The translations under genes and the position numbers were made by a program. From Saccoglossus kowalevskii (Eukaryota > Hemichordata > Enteropneusta > Harrimaniidae), in assembly GCF_000003605.2 (NCBI RefSeq), contig NW_003123408.1:395885-447877 (forward strand): a stretch of DNA of 51,993 bases. The letters run 5' to 3'. Below are positions 32,581 through 42,365 of this stretch, one piece after another (position 1 is the stretch's first letter; each line of letters begins with the position of its first letter). Below the pieces are notes generated by a model, which saw only the letters and a program-made list of their open reading frames with translations, was not told the origin of the DNA and did no database searches.

Positions 32581-33165
32581 GCGATGTACTTTCTAGCGCC
32601 CTACTTCATCGGCAATAATTACTACTTGTGTGGCAGCTCTAGCATGAGTCTTTAATGGAACACGTTCTAACGAAAAACGCAGTGCCCATTTAGTGCCCAT
32701 TATTACTTGGCGAGGGCAGCTACGAATTTGGCGCCAGATTATTGATTTTTATTTGCTTGGCACTATGCCATAAAATTGCATGCATTGCCAATATGTGTAT
32801 ATTGACAATAACAACTATTCGTACTCTATGTTCGTACGAGTCTATATTAGACATTGCACGGTTTGGTTAAACATTAATGTATACGTGTATTGTTTTCTAG
32901 ATAAAATAAAAAAAATACAATCGGCATTCGGTCATCATTTGACTGATGTACATCTGTAACACGTAGAGCCATGTTTGCGCGTATTTGTTCTAATCGATAT
33001 ACGCATGTATGCAAATGTGATGTTTATCAGCCGGCCAATAGTCTCACTAAATTGGAAACAAAATATATAAGGCTGATATGTCCCCCCAAAAATGCACTAC
33101 GGGGTGAACCATTAGAGATGTGAGTCCTCTGTGTGTGGTGTGTGGTGTGTGTGTGTGTGGGGGGG

Positions 33166-33629
33166 NNNNNNNNNNNNNNNNNNNNNNNNNNNNNNNNNNN
33201 NNNNNNNNNNNNNNNNNNNNNNNNNNNNNNNNNNNNNNNNNNNNNNNNNNNNNNNNNNNNNNNNNNNNNNNNNNNNNNNNNNNNNNNNNNNNNNNNNNNN
33301 NNNNNNNNNNNNNNNNNNNNNNNNNNNNNNNNNNNNNNNNNNNNNNNNNNNNNNNNNNNNNNNNNNNNNNNNNNNNNNNNNNNNNNNNNNNNNNNNNNNN
33401 NNNNNNNNNNNNNNNNNNNNNNNNNNNNNNNNNNNNNNNNNNNNNNNNNNNNNNNNNNNNNNNNNNNNNNNNNNNNNNNNNNNNNNNNNNNNNNNNNNNN
33501 NNNNNNNNNNNNNNNNNNNNNNNNNNNNNNNNNNNNNNNNNNNNNNNNNNNNNNNNNNNNNNNNNNNNNNNNNNNNNNNNNNNNNNNNNNNNNNNNNNNN
33601 NNNNNNNNNNNNNNNNNNNNNNNNNNNNN
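33166..33629. other. Assembly gap (464 N), next to a GT/G tract
   Basis: A run of N immediately after a GT-rich microsatellite and G run (about 33129-33165), the probable reason the assembly broke. Open frames across it are artefacts. Confidence 1.
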
Positions 33630-35529
33630 TTTTTTTCTTGTGCATTTTTTTTCCAATTCTGGTATCGACCCCAGAGTTTCTAATGGTCCACCCCTAGTTC
33701 ACTCATACTCGCGTGCCTGTCTATTTTTTTTCAAAGGAACAGATATTCTTTTTCTCACGACATCTGAGCCTAGTAGTTCGATGGATCGGTCAGAAATAAT
33801 AAAAATACAATAGACGAGATTTATAGTTGAGAACGCCTGTAGTTGAGGTACAATTGTAGACAATTTATCTGTCAACCCAAACATCATACGTACTGGGGTG
33901 AGTTAACGGGTTCTGCTGAACCCCCACACGGAGAATACCACACGCATTTAATTTTATATACTAGTATTAATAGGAACAATGGATCAGAGTCGGTTTGAGC
34001 GCAATACGAATGAAGTACAAATGGGATACATACGTTGTTGTTGATATTGACAGTTGTGACTAAATGACCGTTTTCACAAAAGTTGTTTCGTGTTTATAAG
34101 TGTAATATCACAATAATAAACAAATTCATCGGTAGATGTATTGAAAATCAATCGGCATTATTTTCAAATTGACATTTGGGTTAGTTTTTCTAGTGTCTTT
34201 GGTTTAACCTTTGTTTATTTATTGTTGATATTTAAATTTGTACATGTGTTCCTTTCATTTCATTTTTTACACATATAAATCTAAGAGTATTGTATTGTAG
34301 TTGATAGTTTTTTTCGGTATCATTTATAAATTTTGACTTAATGTACATTATGGATAATTTCGGATATTAATGTCTGTCATAGGAGAATACACTCTTCAGA
34401 CAGTGTTTGCACATAACGACGTTTCATCATAGTGCTTTAACTGAAAGAGAAACAAACCTGGACAAATGTTTTCAAGGACGTGGTGTCTTTGTTGAACTGT
34501 CGCCAGTGGGGGTCGTGATGGTGTTTCACACAGACACACGCGAGACTCAAAAACAGCAAAACATGTATGAATTGTGATTTGTTTATTTCTCTGGCATAAA
34601 GAGACGATGTTTTCCTAGCCCCGTACACCGAGTGTATTTTGCCCCAAGGCAAGCATTGAAACATCGACAATTGCTCGTAAAACAACCATGTTGTTATCAT
34701 ATGAGGTCAAGTGCGGAATCTCTTTTAAAAACTACAAATACTCTTCCTTGACCGAATTATTTCTACTCATGATGAATACCAACGCAACTTTTCTGGTTAT
34801 TTGGGGTTCCTCGAGGTGAGGGTGGGGTAAATTTTTGACCTGTATAGAGAAGAATTTGAAAACAAACATCCACTGAAAAGTTAAAAAAAATAAATCAAGC
34901 ACGAAACTAGTGCACATTTTTTCTGATGATCAACCCTCTATGCTGATACGTTGAAGCGTGGATCGAACATCAAATTGCCTAAACTTGAAAAAAAATCGTC
35001 CAGAGCCTGTTCGGCGAAGAGCGAGTGTTACACGCTATATACAAGGTATATGGTGAAATACTTTCATGGTAACTCTGTTCAACTGCTTTGATGCTGCATT
35101 GCCCCAGCAAAGTTAACATGATTCAGAAAACATTGATATAAGACTTCATCGGCATAAACTGCAATGAAACATCTATCATAAAAGTTGTAGACGAAAACAA
35201 ACAAACATAACACGTGCTCACATAGATACGACTTCCGGTAATGAGTACTGTATTGGGACAGAAATAGTGTGGACGTTCACATAATCTAACCCCCCTAGTT
35301 CATCCGTGATTTCATCCGTTATTCTCTAGATTTCTTCAATTTTACTACAAAAATCGCCGACGAGCTGTCAACCTGGTTGTCATTACCAGCTGCAAACTAA
35401 CAAATCACACTTACTTGTAGCGTAAGGACTTTTGTAACACTGTCGCGAGAACGATGACGTGAACTACTAGTATGTTTGACGATAGACCGCCATGAACTCC
35501 GCGGTCTGTCTCCAATTGTGTATAACCGC
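33630..35529. other. Intergenic DNA with one unassigned minus-strand open stretch
   Basis: On the minus strand 34700-34437 is open (87 codons). Its second half is FIHVLLFLSLACVCVKHHHD then PHWRQFNKDTTSLKTFVQ, next to a donor-like ccag|gtttgt, with an acceptor-like tctttatgccag upstream. It may be an exon of a secreted protein, but the family is unknown. Nothing else is seen. Confidence 0.3.
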
Positions 35530-35573
35530 CTCGGTCAGTGGCTCCGTTAGCTTAACGCGCTTAACTGACCGAG
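35530..35573. repeat. 10-bp perfect hairpin, 24-nt loop
   Basis: CTCGGTCAGT (35530-35539) and ACTGACCGAG (35564-35573). The loop contains TTAGCTTAACGCGCTTA, which can pair further. I tested it as a tRNA and it does not fold as one. Confidence 0.7.
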
Positions 35574-35689
35574 ATTCAAAGTGGGTCAATCGTAAGTGAC
35601 GTAATTTGAACGACAAGTTAGTACGTGTTATTACAGTGATAATCCAGAAAATGTAAAGGCAATTATATACAAATTTGAGTATTTTGTTC

Positions 35690-35741
35690 AGCGTGTCTGT
35701 CCGTCTGTCCGCCTATTTGTCCGTCCGTCCGTCCATTGCCA
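35690..35741 (+). repeat. GTCC/GTCT simple repeat
   Basis: A degenerate tract of gtctgtccgtctgtccg type units. A similar tract lies at 50921-50962. Confidence 0.75.
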
Positions 35742-35956
35742 CGAGAGACATGAGTAGTAGTATCCCAACTGACTCTCAGACCGCCATACCATTTATTTAT
35801 TGAAATGAATGATACATGAACTGATTCTAGTTTCCCCAACTTGTAAGACATACATAAATTTGGGATTTTTGTTGTTTGCTTTGAATATGATAGCACATGT
35901 AAACTTGTTGTGAGCAGAACTGGTGCAGAAACTGTCTAGATATGTCCAATGACATA

Positions 35957-36418
35957 CAATAATAATAATAATAATAACTTTATTACGCAACTTAACCATC
36001 TGTGGGTTTAGTAAGGTAAAAAATGATTACAAAAGACAAATAAAATAAGACACACTAAAACACTAAAATTAAAATACACTGAAATTCAACAAAAGAAAGA
36101 AATAAAAATTAGAAAATTTCTGAAAAAATGATTAAACAGCAGCAAGGTTCTTCCAGACCACAGTTACATATTTAACTTTTAGAAAATTGTATTTTTTAAA
36201 TAATATGACAAAGCCATATTATTTCCCATTATTTTCACGAAGCTCTCCATTCTGGACAACTCATTAATTTTTATTTTAAAATACTTCAAGACATGTTTTC
36301 TCTCTACTTCATAGAAATTGAAATCTAACATGAAATGCATTTCATCTTCAATTTGATCTGAATTGCACTTTTTGCAAGTTCTTTCATTTTCTGGGTTTTT
36401 TGGTTTACTCTTTCTTTA
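35957..36418 (-). mobile_element. 5'-truncated LINE, 3' end with coding remnant and (ATT)n tail
   Basis: On the minus strand a frame is open from about 36412 to TAA (36179-36181). It includes ENERTCKKCNSDQIEDEMHF, then MLDFNFYEVERKHVLKYFKI. C-x-x-C-N...IEDExHF-x-L followed by an R/K-rich helix is the characteristic zinc-knuckle-like C-terminus of many LINE ORF2 proteins (the C-x-x-C...H...C pattern, with the last Cys here replaced by Asp/Phe). A 3' UTR of about 180 bp ends in AATAAAGTTATTATTATTAT plus more ATT units at 35957-35980, the microsatellite tail of several LINE clades. The reverse transcriptase core is missing. Confidence 0.75.
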
Positions 36419-36600
36419 ATGGTGGTTACATGCGCATGCGCATATCATATACACCATCGATGATACTGGCCACTGGTCACAATGTTAATAATATGTATAT
36501 ACCATGTAGCGTGCACACGTTGCACATATAGATCTGATGATTTCCACATTGGTCACCATCGTGCTCACTGTCCGATTTTGTGCAGTCACACGCCAATAGA

Positions 36601-36752
36601 TTAAAGCGGGAGGGTCGTCAACTGCGCACGAGCGGGAATTGAGTCCCAAGCGACGATAACAACACACGTTAAACATGGATAGACGCTTGTTTGTAAACAT
36701 TGACACGCTATGGCCATCTGACGCATGTGCAGGTGACGACTCTCCGCTTTAA
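36601..36752 (+). mobile_element. TTAA MITE, 'family 1', complete copy
   Basis: 152 bp between TTAA at 36601-36604 and 36749-36752, with ends ttaaagcgggagggtcgtca and gtgacgactctccgctttaa. The core gcgggaattgagtcccaagc and gacgcttgtttgtaaacatt is typical. The right TTAA is shared with the next element. Confidence 0.9.
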
Positions 36753-36861
36753 AGCCGTGTTCTAATTTCACGTAAACAAACAATGTAATTTACACGCGTT
36801 GTGTACGCCAGTATGAGTCCTATATCGATCAGGACGTTGCGCGATGACCGCCGTCCTTTAA
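36749..36861 (-). mobile_element. TTAA MITE, 'family 3', copy abutting family 1
   Basis: 113 bp between TTAA at 36749 and 36858-36861. It reads gttctaatttcacgtaaaca, aacaatgtaatttacacgcg, gtcctatatcgatcaggacg and cgatgaccgccgtcctttaa. The left TIR is shortened. Confidence 0.8.
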
Positions 36862-37011
36862 GTTCACTTCAACTATTGTTCACTTCAACTATGCTCTTCT
36901 GTCACAATCTCAATGTACTGAACACGGAGCCAAACCGGGCATTGGTCCACTATGACATATAATGGGCAATGCGCAATTAATTTCACTATGTTACACTGCA
37001 AAAGGATTAAT

Positions 37012-37200
37012 TATTCACTGGGTTTTAATTTTGCTTATTTCACTGACTGGAAAATGCGCTAAATTAAAACCCAGTGAATATGTAAAATTTAGCATAGAAC
37101 ACATTATCTAAATGATAAAACCGTGAATTTAAAACACACTGAATATGCCTGAAATGGTAAATCAGTGAAATTTAAACCCAGTAAAAATTAGTCATTTCAC
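37012..37200. repeat. Foldback repeat with arms CACTGGGTTTTAATTT
   Basis: The left arm tattcactgggttttaattt (37012-37031) and its exact reverse complement (37061-37080) form a 20-bp perfect stem. Further diverged arms follow (aaaccgtgaatttaaaacac, atcagtgaaatttaaaccca) to about 37200. Single motifs of the same kind occur at about 9180 and 32047-32147. Confidence 0.85.
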
Positions 37201-38129
37201 AGTAGTTAGATACTGACTATACTCGAGTGATTGTAAGGTCGTAACAGCAAGTGAATCGTTATTAATATGTTACGCGATGCGGTACATACTCCGATGAACA
37301 GGTCGTGCCAGGCATCTGTCATGTTACAATTGTCGTTTCTTTGGCTGTTGTCGTGCAACCATCGGTATTTAGATCGATGACCGCTTTAACCGTCTGATTG
37401 TCGAATGTGTCCCCCGTGGAGAACGCTATTGTTCGTCTTTTTCACTTTGGTGTTCTTCTATTATCTGAGAAATGTGATTGGCCTATTCCGCGAAGCACGT
37501 ACACGCGTGGTGACGTCAATTGGTCAAATGATTTTAACCGTCGTTTGTAGTTTATAAAAACAAAATTATCTTTAAATGTTGCCATCATCAGGATATTACA
37601 AGTATCTACACCGATAAGTATCTGTTTAAAACACTAAATCGGAATTCACGTAGTAGGACATCTCCGCGTTCAATTGATTTTTTTTTATAAAATTCTGACG
37701 CACGTTGTCATTTGACAAGATTTAAATTTATCTTTGACGCTCCCATAAGTATTTGCTATGTTTCATGTTTCACTGACAGAACTACGTAAATGCATGACAC
37801 GCCGCGCCGTTCATATATACCAATACTAACAGAGCACACTCTAAACCCAGGGTAAACACAGCTAGCAAATATCAGAATGGAGCTGTCCCCCTATTGGTAG
37901 TACCCTATTGGCAGCATTTTAACAATTTGCCGCCTCTCAGATGAACCTACCCTTCCCGAGATGGACTGCAATAAATTGAGATGTGCATTTCTGTAAAGAG
38001 AAAACCCAAACCCCATCGTATGGTTATCACGTGAAATGTATTATATTTGGCTTCAATTTCAACAGCAGACGATTACGGTAAAGTTCACATTGGCTTTTTC
38101 ACCATTCACATCCAAGCACACTATCAGGT

Positions 38130-38480
38130 GTGCACTGACGTCATACCCATGTTTGTTTTCGTGATGCATGGTACAGGGCGGACAGTCTAACAATGATAGC
38201 GGCCGGGCAAATACAGGAGCGCGTCAATAACAACCACTTACAAATTATCGATCCGGGCTTTTAAGGAAAACAAATTACAACAGTTATTGTAAACCGAGCC
38301 ACAACCGTATATAACCAAGCGCAGGAAGCGTGTTTGCCCGAACTGAACTGGTCGTTGAGGAAAGAATGCCGTTTAGGATTCGAGTGCGATAGCTGCTTCG
38401 CAACCCTGATATACACAGGTAATTGCATACGTCCTGCAGCCAGCGTGACGGCGACTTAATTATTTTGTCTTTCAGGTAAG
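38130..38480 (+). promoter_or_regulatory. Candidate promoter and untranslated first exon
   Basis: A palindromic CRE (38136-38143) and a TATATAA (38308-38314) are followed, at a suitable distance, by a donor-like cacag|gtaatt (38418/38419). Next comes a polypyrimidine tract ending ttgtctttcag|gtaagc (38474/38475), which reads as acceptor and donor at one point. It could drive a 5' UTR exon of the ankyrin gene 8 kb downstream or a non-coding RNA. This is inference from motifs only. Confidence 0.3.
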
Positions 38481-38619
38481 CTCGGCAGTATTGGTTTGAA
38501 ACGTGCGTTAGTCCATCATTCCACGTCGTACGTAGTTAATCACCGGTATTCGCTCGCGGGGTATGCGTTGTTTAGAGCGGAAACTACGTAGTACATTGTA
38601 TTAACGTATGTCGAAGGGA

Positions 38620-38702
38620 TATAAAAGCCTTAAAATTGTGCTACCTTGTTGACAAACACCTGACTACGTATCATTGCGTTATATCGGAAGTGCATTTAAC
38701 TG
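38620..38702 (+). promoter_or_regulatory. Second TATA-like site with downstream donor-like GTAAGT
   Basis: TATAAAAG at 38620-38627 and a donor-like aact|gtaagt at 38701/38702. The spacing would allow a ~50-nt first exon. There is no coding start between them. Confidence 0.25.
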
Positions 38703-39235
38703 TAAGTTGTCTTGGTTTAACGTTAGCCGCGTGTTATTGATTTTATGAGCAATTGCGTTAAAAACAATATTTTCTGCAAGAGTGCGTATCCCATAACTGG
38801 TAGTCCACGCCACGGACAAATACGAGGGGATTCTCCATATGCGCGTCGTCAAAGTCACGAAATTACAATTTGGGAATGCCTTCTCGGTACATTGGAAGTC
38901 GGTCGATGTGTAGACTAATATTTGAGTTATTACGTTTTTATTCCCGTTCAGACGAGTCCGAAAACGGGGACTATTAATTTGGATTCCGTCTGCCCGCTCT
39001 TCTTCACTTAAAGACAGTGTATGGCGAGTTTAATACATATGCACGCTGATTATCTTTGTCATTCGGTCTGTCATTTGTTTTACATTTTGATGACGTTTGA
39101 CCGACTGGTGGCCATTTTTGTCGCACACTTTGGTCTCGCATGTCCTCGGCCTTGCCTGGGTCGGATTGTCACAGTCGCTAAAATATTGAAACTGAATGGG
39201 ACTATGTCATTGACTTGTTTGAATACAATTTCACG

Positions 39236-39519
39236 TTAAAGGGCGGTGGTCGCCGCACTGCGCATGTGCAACATTTGTGTTGATAAATATTGATTTTCCC
39301 ACAATCCAACGCGTTCTTCCAATGAAATCATCAGTATGAGTTTTGACCTGGGCGTGACTTGCACTAATTACGGCCGATGACTTCTTCGATACCTTTCAAT
39401 CGCCAAAAAAATTACCTAATTAAGACTTGGTGGCCTTTTCAGTTTGCATTCGTTGGTCTGCGAAACAGTCGAAGCCACCATCTTTGTTTATATGAGACCC
39501 CTATCTCGCGCATGCGTGC
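39236..39519 (+). mobile_element. TTAA MITE, 'family 2', copy lacking its right end
   Basis: It starts ttaaagggcggtggtcgccg, and the interior (acatttgtgttgataaatat, tgacctgggcgtgacttgca, ccatctttgtttatatgaga) matches 21105-21384. It breaks off at gcatgcgtg without the right TIR. Confidence 0.8.
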
Positions 39520-42206
39520 AATACAACTATGCTAGAATGTATCGTATACTACCATGGCGGTCATTTTGTATATCGGACCACTCTCACCGTGACGACAAAT
39601 CTTCGGCGTTATAATATTCTGCATACAAATTCAACGACAGCAAATTTGAACTGGTGAGTGGTAACTAAGTGGCCACCTGATAGCTTTATACCAGACCGTT
39701 AATGGTAAACACATTTTAAATCCTGGTTCACTGGTATTGGTAACATCATCTGTTGTTTTTTGTGGCATTTTCTGAAAACAAAAATAGGTTCTTCCGGGAT
39801 AAATATTTTATAAATAATCATAAAAGCCGTTAATGCCTCCGACAAGACTAAAGTAAAATTAAATATCTCTTAAAAATAAATCCATACTAAGCTTGGATGC
39901 GAATTAACAAAACCATCTAATTCCATATATGGAAGTTATTCGCAGCTCAATCTCTCAATAAATAAATAAATATAATACTATAAATATACTACTCTACGTG
40001 AAACACTTGGTGACAGTCGCTTTTGAGGATGTATATTCAAATATACGAATAAAACGAAAATGAATTATCGGTGACCCCGGCGACCTTAAAAACAGCGTCT
40101 TATATTGATGACCTTGGAATCGTTCTCATATAAGACACTGCGTATATCAAAATTTGATTATTTTCCGCTGGATATAAATGGTCTTTGTCTCCAAAGTGAT
40201 ATGCGCTTCGGTAATCAAATCGTTCGTCGAGCCACGCGAGGGGCAGACGTTAGTGCATGGCAACAGGTGGTTGTTTGTTCGTTGCTATAACTTGTTTGTC
40301 ATGAGAATTGAAGGGTGGACTTGGGGGATTATGGGATGCACACTGTGTATATAATGGCCTTACTGTGCAACTTTTCAGGAATATAGTAAAATTTTCAAAT
40401 TTCTTAAGTGTGCCTGGAACGGTTGCCTTCTAGGGCAACTTTGCGATGAATGAACCGTGTGTACACTACTACAGTCGATAATATCTTGTTTCAAAATTCA
40501 CACTCGTTGTTATGTCAACCGGTGATATCTCAATTACAGTTTTGTCGAATTCAAATTTTGTCGATGAATAACATTAACCGCAGATTTTTCCTATTTATAT
40601 TGTATTTTAACCAAAAATATCTTCAATATTGGGCCCTGAAATTGCTCAACGGTGTAACTGTTATCAGATATAAACTCTCAGAGTTGAACTCTCGCCCTGT
40701 ATTTGTGCGATAACGGCGCCAATCAACGCAAATCGCCCTCGCTTATCCACAATCCCTCTATCATAGATTGACTGTGGCTTATCGGACTAATTAATTACAT
40801 TACTGGCCAAGGACAAGGCCATTATTGGCTCGGATCCAAATCTGTAAAACCAACACCGTTATCCAGGTGAGAGCTGAGAACTCTGATTTGAAGGCGTACA
40901 TTTTACACCAATGTGTGTTTTATTTAGTGTTTTTATCACGGCTGTCTTAAATCGGTCAATGTGCGTTCTAGAATTTCCAAGGATACTGTGCTGTAACCTG
41001 GTTATAGTAACTATAGCTACCTAGATATGCCAGTGCATGTATGAGTATGTACGATGCCATTGGTGGTTTGGCATCAAAATTAGGCATATGTTTGACGTGA
41101 AAACAGGAGATTAGAAATAAGACCCCCGTAAAAATAATGAACGGCGTTTCCTAACTTGTACCATTTCTCATACACAGAGAGGCCGGCATTATCTCAATGT
41201 TTGAAGTCGTATTTAACTTTATGTTACAATCGAATGTACCACGGGTACGTCTCCTCTGCTAAATGTTATCGACGTAAACCAAAGGTTGGTGCTGTCTGCT
41301 ACACGTTTTCGGTGTACACCAAATGATTGACGTTCAGACCAAGGCATGGTGCATACAGAGGGTATGTTTATTCACAACAAACGCTCATAAAACTAACGAC
41401 AATTTGCGTTGATACCGAGTCGTAATCGTACTTTTCGGTGATACATACTAATGTCGGATTTGGGCCGTCCGCAGCACCAGATGTGTTGTCACGGTATTTT
41501 TCGATTAACTTAATCTAGTACGCAATAAGGGAGATTAACTCGGATTAATTTTATAAAAAAAAAATAAACAGCTCAAACTTACATATCCACATGAGTAAAC
41601 AGCGTTGAAGTAAATACACCATACCTCTCAACGCTGCAATGACAACGACTCGAGCAAATTAAGTGCGGAGATTTGTTGTCATGGAAACAATGAAACAAAT
41701 ACTTGGGTGGTGCAGTTAAAATAGATTTTAAGATTGAAATGTTAATCTAGTTCGAGCGTGATTGACTTTGAATTCATTCGCATATTAGTATTTTATTCCA
41801 AATATTGAACAAGAAGTTACCTAAACGTCACATTTAAACTGTACTAAGTTCACCCAAATGTCCACACTTTCAGTGAATTTAGAAATTTTGTGTTAATTTC
41901 GGTATATTTTGAATATTGAAATTAATACATTTCGGGGGAAAATAATATTTTGACGAAAATACATAAATACATTTATTTACCATTTACTGAATATATCCGT
42001 CCTTGTTACAGAAATAAAAGGACATGCTGAAACAATAATTTCATAACATGAGGGGAAAAAACAACAGTTCAGGGATCATTCAAGAATCGAATTCAGTGTT
42101 TCTCGTTATCTTTTCTATTCAAATATTGGTAATTTTAAACAAAAAAAGCTAAACTCGCTTTTCTTCAATGTAAATTAAATATCACGTACAATACACGTAC
42201 GATGAA
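39520..42206. other. Intergenic DNA, no gene seen
   Basis: AT-rich, short open stretches only. An X-box-like gttgtcatggaaac occurs at about 41674-41687. Nothing firm. Confidence 0.5.
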
Positions 42207-42365
42207 TGGCGCCCTCTAGCGACGAGCCACATCTGTGACGTGCATGGATTTAAATACTAGTTATAAGGAATTTGCTATACTTTGAATGACTAACAACTAC
42301 ACAACAGACAGTTGTGGCTATTGGCTCTTTAAACGACATCATTTACACCCTGTAACGTCGTGGAA
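42207..42365 (+). mobile_element. CRE-bearing MITE family, copy B
   Basis: It starts tggcgccctctagcgacgag and includes tgctatactttgaatgacta, caactacacaaca, ctttaaacgacatcatttac and cctgtaacgtcgtgg. It is collinear with the element at 47377-47618. The CRE is decayed (gtgacgtgc). The right end is approximate. Confidence 0.45.

Noticed and set aside
33027-33813. Long open frames spanning the second N run
   Set aside because: They are open only because unknown bases are not read as stops.
35530-35590. Possible tRNA or tRNA-derived SINE (hairpin followed by gagattcaaag)
   Set aside because: There is no acceptable cloverleaf, A box or B box (GGTTCGANTCC). Kept only as a hairpin.
39021-39239. Short + frame containing LFYILMTFDRLVAIF, like a GPCR DRY region
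   Set aside because: Only about 15 residues look like a receptor; no other transmembrane segments, and the frame ends in the family 2 MITE border. Probably chance.
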